Shown here piece by piece: positions 14,901 to 22,798 of a DNA stretch of 40,536 bases; position 1 is the first letter of the stretch, and each line of letters starts with the position of its first letter. The translations under genes and the position numbers were made by a program. Location: positions 1 through 40,536 of the forward strand of contig JALSLK010000085.1 of the NCBI GenBank assembly GCA_026988355.1, read 5' to 3'. The notes below the pieces were generated by a model that saw only the letters and a program-made list of their open reading frames with translations, was not told the DNA's origin and ran no database searches. Origin of the DNA: Flavobacteriaceae bacterium (GTDB taxonomy: Bacteria; Bacteroidota; Bacteroidia; Flavobacteriales; Flavobacteriaceae).

Positions 14901-17021
14901 ATGAAAAAAATAATTCTTTTACTTGTTATTTTACAAACAGTAAATCTGTTTTCACAGGATAAATTTATCCTCGAAACAACAACAAAACCAAGATTTAAAA
15001 TTACCGAAAAAAAATGGAATCAAACCATTGGAAATGCTTCTGTCTGTCTTTGGAACAACGATAAATTAAGCGCTTTTACCATTACTATTGATGATAATAA
15101 TGAACAAGATATTCCTTTTTGGAGAAAAACACAAGAAAAATACGGATTCAAATATACTTGGTTTGTCATTACCGAAGCAGATAAAAAATGGAATGTAAAA
15201 GACTGGAATTTATTTAACGAACTAGCAAAACAAGGAAATGCTATACAAGGACACGATGACCAAAATTGGTACGACCATCCAAAAAAAAATCAAAAAAACC
15301 CAAGCATAAAAGACTATTGCAAACGACTAAAAACAACCAAAAATAAAATCGAAAAACACATTAAAAATCAACAATGTGTAACTTATGCTTATCCATGGGG
15401 ACAAGGAAATGTAAACGAAGTTGCCAAACATTTTATTGCAAGTCGTGGTGTTATTGGAGTACTAAACCCTGCAAATAAAATAGACTTTAAGCAAATTCGA
15501 AGTATCTCTAACCCTCATATTTACACAAACGATAGTACACGAAATCACTACATATTACCATTACTCAACAAAAGTAAAAAACTAGAAGACATTAACTATT
15601 ATCGAGGTTGGGGAAGCACACATTTTCATCATGTAAACACACCAGAATTACAAAAAACAACCGATGAATTTCTAAAATATCTCAAACAAAAAGAAGACAA
15701 ATTGTGGATAGGTACATTTCCCGATGTTGCAAAATATGCACAAGAATACGCAACCCACACACTTAAAGTTACTAAAAATAGAGAAGATATCATTAGTTTT
15801 ACATTAACAGATAAAATGCAAGATGCTATTTACGATATGCCATTAACTGTAAAAATTCGTATTCCAAATAACTGGATTAGTGCAAATGCAACACAAAACG
15901 GAAAAACAATTACATCCAATATAATTACTTATAATTTGAATAAATACGCCTTAGTAAAAGCAATTCCAGATCGTGGCGAAGTCGTATTATCTGCAAAAAT
16001 AGACAAAACCCAAGCTCAAAATAACGCTATTACAAGATACGAATCTACTACATTACAAGATGCTTTTTATGTACCAACAACCATTTCTAAAGACGCTCAA
16101 GAAATGCTAAAAGCAAAAAAACGCTCTAACAGGAATACCGCAAAAACACCAAAAGAAAACGCACCACATAGCGAATGGAAAAAATTTCAAGACAATATTG
16201 ACAAAGCTGTACTAAGTGGATTACAACCAATAAAAGACAAATACCAACCAAACATAGATACTATTTTTATAGGTGGCATTAGAGCCATTGATATCCATCC
16301 AAAAAATTACAAAAAAAATAATAAAGTAATTGTTTATATTCATGGAGGTGCCTATGTTGTTTTACATGCCGAAGCTACCTTGGCATCCATATTACCATTA
16401 GCAGAAACCTCTGGACTAAGAATAATAGCAATAGACTATACACTTGCTCCACAAGCAAAATACAAGCAAATTACAGACGAAGTAATTCAATTTTACAAAG
16501 GTCTTTTAAAAGAATACGACGCTCAAAATATTGCCATTTATGGCGATTCTGCTGGTGGTGGACTTGCAGCTGGAAGTATTTTAAAAATGAGAGATTTAGG
16601 CATAGCTTTACCAGCAGCTTTAGTATTGTGGTCTCCATGGTCGGATATTGACGAAATTGGAGATACTTATTTTACTTTGGCAGATAATGATCCATCGCTA
16701 ATAAACGAAAATTTTTTAGAAAATGCTGCCTTAGCCTATGCACCAAAAAGCGCTTTTAAAAACCCTTATGTATCTCCTGTTTATGGTAATTTTTCTAAAG
16801 GATTTCCACCAACCTTAATTCAAGTAGGAAGCAAAGAAATATTTTTGAGTAATGCCATACGTATATATCGCGTTTTAGATGATGCAAAGATAAAAACCAA
16901 GCTAGATGTTTACGAAGGCATGTGGCACGTTTGGCAAGGACATTATTTATTGCCAGAATCAAAAAAAGCAGTAAATAATACAAAAAAATTTATGTTTAAA
17001 TATTTAAACTTACAAGAATAA
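14901..17021 (+). CDS. Secreted fusion of NodB-like polysaccharide deacetylase and HSL-type alpha/beta-hydrolase esterase
   Basis: A 706-residue exported protein with two predicted ester/amide-removing domains. The ATG at 14901 gives a signal peptide (KIILLLVILQTVNLFSQ). Residues about 35-290 resemble the polysaccharide deacetylase fold: FTITIDDNNEQD (metal Asp64/65), GHDDQNWYDHP (His118) and YAYPWGQGN. After a beta-rich spacer, residues about 450-706 form an Abhydrolase_3 esterase with oxyanion HGGA (481-484), nucleophile GDSAGG (Ser550) and His676 in GMWHVW. The usual catalytic Asp region reads QVGSKEIFL, so Glu646 may be the acid. The likely job is removing acetyl or acyl groups to expose the backbone to the lyase and glycosidases. 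It lies 4 bp after rhaT and 21 bp before the lyase. Confidence 0.85.
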   Translation: MKKIILLLVILQTVNLFSQDKFILETTTKPRFKITEKKWNQTIGNASVCLWNNDKLSAFTITIDDNNEQDIPFWRKTQEKYGFKYTWFVITEADKKWNVKDWNLFNELAKQGNAIQGHDDQNWYDHPKKNQKNPSIKDYCKRLKTTKNKIEKHIKNQQCVTYAYPWGQGNVNEVAKHFIASRGVIGVLNPANKIDFKQIRSISNPHIYTNDSTRNHYILPLLNKSKKLEDINYYRGWGSTHFHHVNTPELQKTTDEFLKYLKQKEDKLWIGTFPDVAKYAQEYATHTLKVTKNREDIISFTLTDKMQDAIYDMPLTVKIRIPNNWISANATQNGKTITSNIITYNLNKYALVKAIPDRGEVVLSAKIDKTQAQNNAITRYESTTLQDAFYVPTTISKDAQEMLKAKKRSNRNTAKTPKENAPHSEWKKFQDNIDKAVLSGLQPIKDKYQPNIDTIFIGGIRAIDIHPKNYKKNNKVIVYIHGGAYVVLHAEATLASILPLAETSGLRIIAIDYTLAPQAKYKQITDEVIQFYKGLLKEYDAQNIAIYGDSAGGGLAAGSILKMRDLGIALPAALVLWSPWSDIDEIGDTYFTLADNDPSLINENFLENAALAYAPKSAFKNPYVSPVYGNFSKGFPPTLIQVGSKEIFLSNAIRIYRVLDDAKIKTKLDVYEGMWHVWQGHYLLPESKKAVNNTKKFMFKYLNLQE
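14956..14971. repeat. Perfect 16-bp palindrome inside the deacetylase-esterase gene
   Basis: AGGATAAATTTATCCT is self-complementary and overlaps an exact copy of the operator half-site ACAGGATAA (14954-14962). It falls in the codons just after the signal peptide. It could be an internal regulator site or a chance product of A/T-rich coding sequence. Confidence 0.35.
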
Positions 17022-17042
17022 TACAGACTTAAAAAATAAAAA

Positions 17043-17843
17043 ATGAAATACATAATAATTACCTTTTTTATAATCCTTATTAGTTGTAAAACAACCATGA
17101 ATACTAATCAAAATACCGTTTTTCAACTCGATTTTGAAAAGAATGAATTAGGTCGATATACAGATAAAAATTTATTAGAAGATGTTGGTGATATTCGTTG
17201 GAAAATTATAGAAGATAAAGCAACTATAGAGAACGATTCTATTCATGGCAAAGTACTAAAAGTAAAATATCCAAAAGGTGGTATTGGTCCAAAAGAAACA
17301 GGAATTCAATTCGATAAAGAAATTGCTAAATCAAAAGAATATTATTTAGATTATTTTTTAAAGTTTAAAAAAGGGTTTGATTTTCGTCTTGGAGGAAAAT
17401 TACCAGGCTTAACAAGTGGAGGCAGTAAATATACTGGAGGAATACATCCAAAAAATGGCGAAGGTTGGAGTGCTCGTTATATGTGGCGAGACAAAGGTGC
17501 AATGATTGTTTATTTTTATTATATGGATAACAAGCACAAATGGGGAGATATTGTAGAAATGGATACTATTTTTAGTACCGATAAATGGTATCGAATTACA
17601 CAACACTTAAAAATGAATGATACCGATAAATTTAATGGTATTATGGAAGTTTGGGTCGATGGTAAACAAGTAACTAACGAAAGAGAAGTAAGATATCGTT
17701 TAGCTCCATTAGGAGAAATTGATACGTTTTATTTTTCAACTTTTCATGGAGGAAATACAGAAGATTGGGCTCCGAAAAAGGATTCTTATATCTATTTTGA
17801 TGATTTTAAAGTAACTAAAAACAAACCTAAAGGATTAGAATAA
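17043..17843 (+). CDS. Polysaccharide lyase-like lipoprotein (PL14/PL20-type beta-jelly roll)
   Basis: A 266-residue lipoprotein (lipobox ending LISC, Cys15) that probably cleaves a uronate-containing chain by beta-elimination at the cell surface or in the periplasm. It shows the conserved pattern of the PL14/PL20 jelly roll: FRLGGKLPGL at 114-123, a glycine-rich loop, WSARYMWRDKG at 142-152, a Tyr-rich strand MIVYFYYMD, NGIMEVWVDGK, and the terminal FYFSTFHGG and YIYFDDFKV. Characterised relatives act on alginate or glucuronan. Placed directly before GH78 and GH88, it is the best candidate for producing the unsaturated glucuronyl end that GH88 needs. The exact family and substrate are not certain by eye. 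Confidence 0.7.
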   Translation: MKYIIITFFIILISCKTTMNTNQNTVFQLDFEKNELGRYTDKNLLEDVGDIRWKIIEDKATIENDSIHGKVLKVKYPKGGIGPKETGIQFDKEIAKSKEYYLDYFLKFKKGFDFRLGGKLPGLTSGGSKYTGGIHPKNGEGWSARYMWRDKGAMIVYFYYMDNKHKWGDIVEMDTIFSTDKWYRITQHLKMNDTDKFNGIMEVWVDGKQVTNEREVRYRLAPLGEIDTFYFSTFHGGNTEDWAPKKDSYIYFDDFKVTKNKPKGLE

Positions 17844-17856
17844 TTTATAATATAAA

Positions 17857-20259
17857 ATGAAAAATAAAAAAATAAACATTTATAGTCTTTTATTGTATTT
17901 TCTTATAACTACAACCTTTTCATTTGCGCAAGAATCGGAAGTGAAAATAAACCATCAAGGTAAAGAATTTACCAAATTAAAACATGCATGGACTTCGCAA
18001 TGGATTACACATCCAACAGAATCTACCTTAGATGCTAGAAAATTTTTATTTCGTAGAACTTTTGATTTAAAAACCAAACCAGAAAAATTTATTATTTATG
18101 TTTCTGCCGATAATCGGTATCGATTATATATAAACGGTAAATATTTAGTTTCTGGTCCTTCTTCTGGAGATATTAATCATTATCGTTACGAAACTTTAGA
18201 TATTGCTAAAGATTTACAAATAGGAAAAAATAGTATTGCGGTCGAAGTTGTTAATTTTGGCGAATATCGCAAAGCTTCTACAATGACTTTCCAAACGGCA
18301 TTTATCTTACAAGGCGATAAAAATAATGCCGTAAATCTAAATACTGGAAAAGCATCTAAATGGAAAGTCTTGAATGATTCTGGTTTTCAAAGTATTCCAT
18401 TTGTAAGTGATTCGCTTCGTGGATATTATGCAGCTGGCCCTGGAGAAAAATTAATTTCTAAAAACCATGCTTGGAATTGGGAAAAAACCAATTTCGATGA
18501 TTCGAAATGGAAAAGTCCAAAATTAGGAACGGTAGAGTTTGCTGTTGGTCGCGGTTTTTTATTTGGAAGTACTTGGTATTTAGTACCACGAACCATTCCA
18601 TTTATGGAAGAAACCAAACAGCGTTTTGGTAAAATCGCTCGAAGCAAAGGCATTAATACAAACGATAATTTTATTAAAGGGACTGGAAGTTTAACCATTC
18701 CTGCACATACCAAAGCAAGTATTTTAATCGACCAATTACATCATACTATCGGACATCCAATTATACATTATTCTTACGGAAAAGATAGTCAAATAAAAAT
18801 AACGTACTCGGAAGCGATGTACGATAAAAACTGGAAAAAAGGCGACAGAAATGTAGTTAAAGGCAAACATATTTTAGGGTATTACGACAGTATTGAAGCT
18901 GATGGTGGAATAAATCGAAGTTTTAAACCAATTGGTCAAAAAACATTTCGTTTTATACAATTAGACATCGAGACCAAAGAAGAAGCCTTAACAATAGATG
19001 ATTATTATAATGTTTATACAGCTTATCCTTTTAAAGAAAATGCCAAATTTGAAACAAATAATAAAACACTTACCAAAATTTGGAACGCTTCTTGGTTAAC
19101 GTTACGAAATTCAGCAGTAGAAGGATTTATAGATCCATATTACGAACAATTACAATATGTTGGCGATACTCGAATCGAAGCTATTGTTTCCTTGAGTGTC
19201 GATGGCGATGACCGTTTAATGAAAAAAGCCATCGAAATGTTTGACAATTCGCGTTTACCTAGCGGTTTAACAGCGAGTCGTTTTCCATCGTATATTGTAC
19301 AAATTATTCCTACGTATTCCTTGCTTTGGGTAAATATGATTCATGACCATTATATGTATAAAGACGATCCTGAATTTACTAAAAAGTATGTTTCAGGAAT
19401 GAAAGCTGTTATTGATTGGTGGATTAATAAAGTAGATAAAACTGGTATGCCAACAAAAATGGAATGGTGGAATTTTACCGATTGGAGTCCAGGTTTTCAT
19501 AACGGAATTCCTGATGGTGCCGACGATGGCTATTCTGCTTCAGTCGCTTTACAATTTGTTAAAACACTACAATTAGCATCCGAAATGTTTGCGGATTTAG
19601 GTTATACCGAAGAAGCAACTAAATACAAAGCATTAGAAAAAAGAATTCGAAAAAGCGTCCATACCAATTGCTATATAAAAGAAAAAGGACTTTTTGCCGA
19701 AACACCAAATAAAGAAAAATTCTCACAACACACCAATATTATGGCAATCTTAACAGATGCCATTCCTCAAAATGAACAAAAAGCAATGATGCAAAAAATA
19801 TTAGATGATAAAAATTTAATTCAAACTACTATTTACTATAAATATTACTTATTTAATGCGTTACATAAAGTTGGCATGGGAGATTTGTATACTGGTTTAT
19901 TAGAAAACTGGACAAATCAGCTTAATCTAGGTTTAACTACTTTTGCCGAAACCGATATCGAGCCTCGCTCGGAATGCCATGCATGGTCTGCTTCGCCAAA
20001 CTACCATTTTTTAAAAATTATTGCTGGTATTTATCCTAAAAGTAAACATTTTAACGAAATTATGGTTGCTCCAAACTTTAATGGTTTGGATCATTTTAGA
20101 GCAGTAATGCCTCATCCTAAAGGGAAAATTATTGTGGATTTAACTAAAAAAAACAATGTTGTATCTGGCGATATTTTTTTGCCAAAAGGTACTACAGGAG
20201 TATATAAATATAACGGTAAAAAAGTAAAACTTACCGAAGGTAAACAATGTATAAAATAG
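17857..20259 (+). CDS. Alpha-L-rhamnosidase, glycoside hydrolase family 78
   Basis: Releases terminal alpha-L-rhamnose. The 800-residue protein has a signal peptide (LLLYFLITTTFSFAQ, no lipobox Cys), so it is periplasmic or exported. N-terminal beta-sandwich domains include YVSADNRYRLYINGKYL (about residues 87-103), the usual Bac_rhamnosid_N pattern. The (alpha/alpha)6 catalytic barrel begins near residue 400, with the conserved acidic motif DPYYEQLQYVGDTR near 426-439 and HDHYMYKDD further on; a C-terminal beta domain follows. Spacing to the neighbours is 13 and 6 bp. Released rhamnose would enter through RhaT and be metabolised by the minus-strand operon. Confidence 0.9.
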   Translation: MKNKKINIYSLLLYFLITTTFSFAQESEVKINHQGKEFTKLKHAWTSQWITHPTESTLDARKFLFRRTFDLKTKPEKFIIYVSADNRYRLYINGKYLVSGPSSGDINHYRYETLDIAKDLQIGKNSIAVEVVNFGEYRKASTMTFQTAFILQGDKNNAVNLNTGKASKWKVLNDSGFQSIPFVSDSLRGYYAAGPGEKLISKNHAWNWEKTNFDDSKWKSPKLGTVEFAVGRGFLFGSTWYLVPRTIPFMEETKQRFGKIARSKGINTNDNFIKGTGSLTIPAHTKASILIDQLHHTIGHPIIHYSYGKDSQIKITYSEAMYDKNWKKGDRNVVKGKHILGYYDSIEADGGINRSFKPIGQKTFRFIQLDIETKEEALTIDDYYNVYTAYPFKENAKFETNNKTLTKIWNASWLTLRNSAVEGFIDPYYEQLQYVGDTRIEAIVSLSVDGDDRLMKKAIEMFDNSRLPSGLTASRFPSYIVQIIPTYSLLWVNMIHDHYMYKDDPEFTKKYVSGMKAVIDWWINKVDKTGMPTKMEWWNFTDWSPGFHNGIPDGADDGYSASVALQFVKTLQLASEMFADLGYTEEATKYKALEKRIRKSVHTNCYIKEKGLFAETPNKEKFSQHTNIMAILTDAIPQNEQKAMMQKILDDKNLIQTTIYYKYYLFNALHKVGMGDLYTGLLENWTNQLNLGLTTFAETDIEPRSECHAWSASPNYHFLKIIAGIYPKSKHFNEIMVAPNFNGLDHFRAVMPHPKGKIIVDLTKKNNVVSGDIFLPKGTTGVYKYNGKKVKLTEGKQCIK

Positions 20260-20265
20260 AAAATA

Positions 20266-21507
20266 ATGAAAAAATTAATATTAATCGCACTAGTATGTGT
20301 CACTTTTATTGCTTGTAAAAACGACAAAAATATAACAGAAAAAAAAGTAACCATAGAAGAAAAAACGGAATCTAAATCCGAATTAATCGCTCGTGTTTTC
20401 TCTTTTTCGGAAAAACAATACGAAGGTTTAATAAAACGTATTGAAAATAACAAACCGCTTTTATTACCAAGAGGTGTTACTGAAGAAGGTAAATTACGAT
20501 TAAAACCTTATCACGATTGGACTAGTGGTTTTTTTCCTGGTTCGCTATGGTATTTGTATAAAAACAACCAATTGGATACTTGGAAAAATCATGCTATGAA
20601 ATTTACTCAAGCAGTAGATTCTGCCAAATATTTAACCAATACACACGATTTAGGTTTTATGGTTAATAATAGTTTTGGGAATGGTTATTCTTTAACCAAA
20701 AACGAAGCATATAAAGATGTGGTTGTACAAGCTTCTAAATCTTTAATTACTAGATACAGACCTAAAGTTGGTGCTATACAATCTTGGGATACGACACCAA
20801 ATATGGGTTGGATTGCAAAACGTGGTTGGAACACTCCAATTATTATTGATAATATGATGAATTTAGAAATGTTATATAAAGCCTTTGAATATACTAAAGA
20901 TTCTACTTTTTATGCTATTGCAACATCTCACGCAAAAACAACGATGAAGAATCATTTTAGAGCTGATTTTAGTTCGTTTCATATTGTAGATTACGATGGT
21001 AAAACTGGTAATGTACGAAGTAAAGAACAAGGGCAAGGTTATGTAGATGCATCTCCTTGGGCAAGAGGTCAGGCGTGGGGTTTATACGGTTTTACACAAA
21101 CGTATTTGAATACTAAAGATGCGACTTTTTTAAATCAAGCAAAAGCCATAGCTAATTATATTATGACCAATGCTAAAATTCCTAAAGATCATATTCCTTA
21201 TTGGGATTATGATGCTCCAAAAATACCTAACGAACCTCGTGATGCTTCGGCAGCTGCTATTACTGCATCTGCTCTATTAACACTCCAACAATATGTTCCT
21301 GAAAAGAAAGAGGCTATGATTGCTTATGCTGAAAGCATTATTAGAAAATTATCTACACCTGATTATTTGGCCGAACTAGGAAAAAATCAAGGTTTTATTT
21401 TAAAACATTCGGTTGGAAATATTCATTCTGGCGAAGAAAATGACAAGCCTTTAAATTATGCGGATTATTACTTTTTGGAAGCTCTTAGTAAATGGAAATC
21501 TCTTTAA
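20266..21507 (+). CDS. Unsaturated glucuronyl hydrolase, glycoside hydrolase family 88 (lipoprotein)
   Basis: Hydrolyses the 4,5-unsaturated uronic acid left at the non-reducing end by a polysaccharide lyase, by hydration of the double bond. It is a 413-residue lipoprotein (FIAC, Cys17), unlike the cytoplasmic Bacillus prototype. The two catalytic aspartates are present: Asp128 in HDLGF and Asp195 in IIDNMMN. Other hallmarks are DWTSGFFPGSLWY near residue 84 and SPWARGQAWGLYG in the second half. Its presence means that a lyase product is the real substrate, matching the upstream PL-like gene. The open product would rearrange to a 5-keto-4-deoxyuronate, leading to KDG and KdgK. Last gene of the plus-strand degradation run. 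Confidence 0.93.
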   Translation: MKKLILIALVCVTFIACKNDKNITEKKVTIEEKTESKSELIARVFSFSEKQYEGLIKRIENNKPLLLPRGVTEEGKLRLKPYHDWTSGFFPGSLWYLYKNNQLDTWKNHAMKFTQAVDSAKYLTNTHDLGFMVNNSFGNGYSLTKNEAYKDVVVQASKSLITRYRPKVGAIQSWDTTPNMGWIAKRGWNTPIIIDNMMNLEMLYKAFEYTKDSTFYAIATSHAKTTMKNHFRADFSSFHIVDYDGKTGNVRSKEQGQGYVDASPWARGQAWGLYGFTQTYLNTKDATFLNQAKAIANYIMTNAKIPKDHIPYWDYDAPKIPNEPRDASAAAITASALLTLQQYVPEKKEAMIAYAESIIRKLSTPDYLAELGKNQGFILKHSVGNIHSGEENDKPLNYADYYFLEALSKWKSL

Positions 21508-21871
21508 CAATTTTCTTTAGAATTTCAGATACTATTTTTTTAACATGATCAATTCGAGCAAAGTTTAGAATATATCGCTAAAAAAAGGAATTATACCAAT
21601 TCAATTTTGAAATGCGCTAAATAGATTTAAAATATTTTTATGTTTTACAATCTTGAAATTTCAAGCATAGCATAGCTATGGTTTAAATTTAAAGTGCAGT
21701 AAAACCGTGAAAAGATAAATAATTTATAGCGTATTTTGATGTTGAGTTGGTATTATTAAGCCATTCTCTACTTCTACCTAACTGATATTAATATTTTTTT
21801 CCACGAATTTTATGGTTGACTCAAAATTTTTTAATATATTTTGAGTTATTAATTTTAATTAAATATTTTTT
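21508..21871. other. Gene-free stretch between GH88 and the orphan lipoprotein
   Basis: This 364-bp stretch holds repeat copy 1 (21593-21753) and a 9-bp inverted repeat (ACTCAAAAT at 21819-21827 with ATTTTGAGT at 21838-21846) in the leader of the next gene. I see no ORF, tRNA or strong intrinsic terminator. Confidence 0.7.
21593..21753. repeat. 161-bp palindromic MITE-like repeat, copy 1
   Basis: Begins ATACCAATTCAA and ends TTGAGTTGGTAT, giving imperfect terminal inverted repeats of about 30 bp; the inner part is also largely self-complementary, so one strand could fold into a single long hairpin. It is about 93% identical over the same length to the copy at 22581-22741, in the same orientation. 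No transposase is encoded inside. Non-autonomous transposable element is the simplest reading. Confidence 0.8.
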
Positions 21872-22576
21872 ATGAAAACGTTAAAAAAAGTGAGCCTATT
21901 ATTTATTAGTATTTTTCTATTTACTGCTTGTAATAGTGATGATGCAGACAATCAAAATGATTTTACATTAAATCTTGATTCCGAAACAAATACTGTATTT
22001 GCAAAACAAAATGCAAACTACAATTTTAGTCTTAATGCTTTAGAAGTTGGAGATCAATATCAAATAAAAGTTATCAATTCTTCTGATACAGATTTTGATG
22101 CTACATTAACAATAAATGGTAATGAAGCTATTATTGGAAATACCATTATCATTACCGAAAATAATTTAGATATCACATTAACTCCAAATGAAGTCGGAAT
22201 TGCCTCTTTTACTGTCGAAGTAACAAGGAATGGTGTAACGCAAACACAAACTATTGCTTTAACTTCCAAAATGCCAACATTTAATATTTCGGTACAGCAG
22301 AATTTTCCTTCTTCTGGTACTATTGTGGCAAATGTTACTGTTACTCTTTTAGATGGTTACGACCAACCTTTAATGTATACTTATAAAGGAAATTCAACTG
22401 GAGCTGTTGCTGGTCCTATTGGTCCTTCATCTGTAATTTTAAATGATATTGTAGGTTCAAATACTCCTCCTGTTAAAACCATTACTTTAACTCGCTTTGT
22501 AAGTGGTTATACTTATGAAATAAAAGTTGAAAATGAATTTGGTTATACCGTAACACAAAGCTATACGTATCCATAA
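21872..22576 (+). CDS. Unknown lipoprotein, 234 residues
   Basis: Not recognised. It has a clear lipoprotein signal (SLLFISIFLFTAC, Cys20) followed by a short acidic linker and about 200 residues rich in beta-forming and Thr/Ser/Asn residues. The repeats of style ITENNLDITLTPNEVGIASFTV and TITLTRFVSGYTYEIKVENEFGYTV suggest two or three Ig-like or fibronectin-like beta-sandwich modules. No catalytic motif was seen. It stands alone between two direct copies of a 161-bp palindromic repeat and between GH88 and the convergent GH3 gene. A surface glycan-binding role (SGBP-like) is possible from location, but SGBPs normally sit beside susD; an unrelated gene carried in with the repeats is equally possible. 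Confidence 0.7.
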   Translation: MKTLKKVSLLFISIFLFTACNSDDADNQNDFTLNLDSETNTVFAKQNANYNFSLNALEVGDQYQIKVINSSDTDFDATLTINGNEAIIGNTIIITENNLDITLTPNEVGIASFTVEVTRNGVTQTQTIALTSKMPTFNISVQQNFPSSGTIVANVTVTLLDGYDQPLMYTYKGNSTGAVAGPIGPSSVILNDIVGSNTPPVKTITLTRFVSGYTYEIKVENEFGYTVTQSYTYP

Positions 22577-22580
22577 AATT

Positions 22581-22741
22581 ATACCAATTCAATTTCAAAA
22601 TGCGCTAAATAGATTCAAAATATTTTTATGTTTTACAATCTTTAAATTTCAAGCATAGGCACAGCTATGGTTTAAATTTAAAGTGCCGTAAAACGTGAAA
22701 TGACAAATAATTTATAGCGTATTTTGATGTTGAGCTGGTAT
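22581..22741. repeat. 161-bp palindromic MITE-like repeat, copy 2
   Basis: Same length and orientation as the copy at 21593-21753, with about nine substitutions and two compensating single-base indels by my alignment. It starts 4 bp after the lipoprotein stop codon. Ends are ATACCAATTCAA and TTGAGCTGGTAT. Together the copies bracket the lipoprotein gene in a 988-bp repeat unit. Confidence 0.8.
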
Positions 22742-22754
22742 GAAACACTAATTT

Positions 22755-22798
22755 ATACCTATTTGATTTTAAGAGGAGTTGAAAAATCAAATTGGTAT
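22755..22798. terminator. Hairpin between convergent lipoprotein and GH3 genes
   Basis: ATACCTATTTGATTTT pairs with AAAATCAAATTGGTAT with one mismatch around an 11-13-base loop. It overlaps the first base of the GH3 stop codon triplet. Its ends match those of the ATACCAA repeat family, so it may be an internally deleted repeat copy that now acts as a bidirectional transcript end. Confidence 0.45.

Noticed and set aside
21593..22741. Direct repeats as ends of an insertion sequence
   Set aside because: No transposase or fragment of one lies between them; only a lipoprotein gene is present, so a full IS element is not supported.
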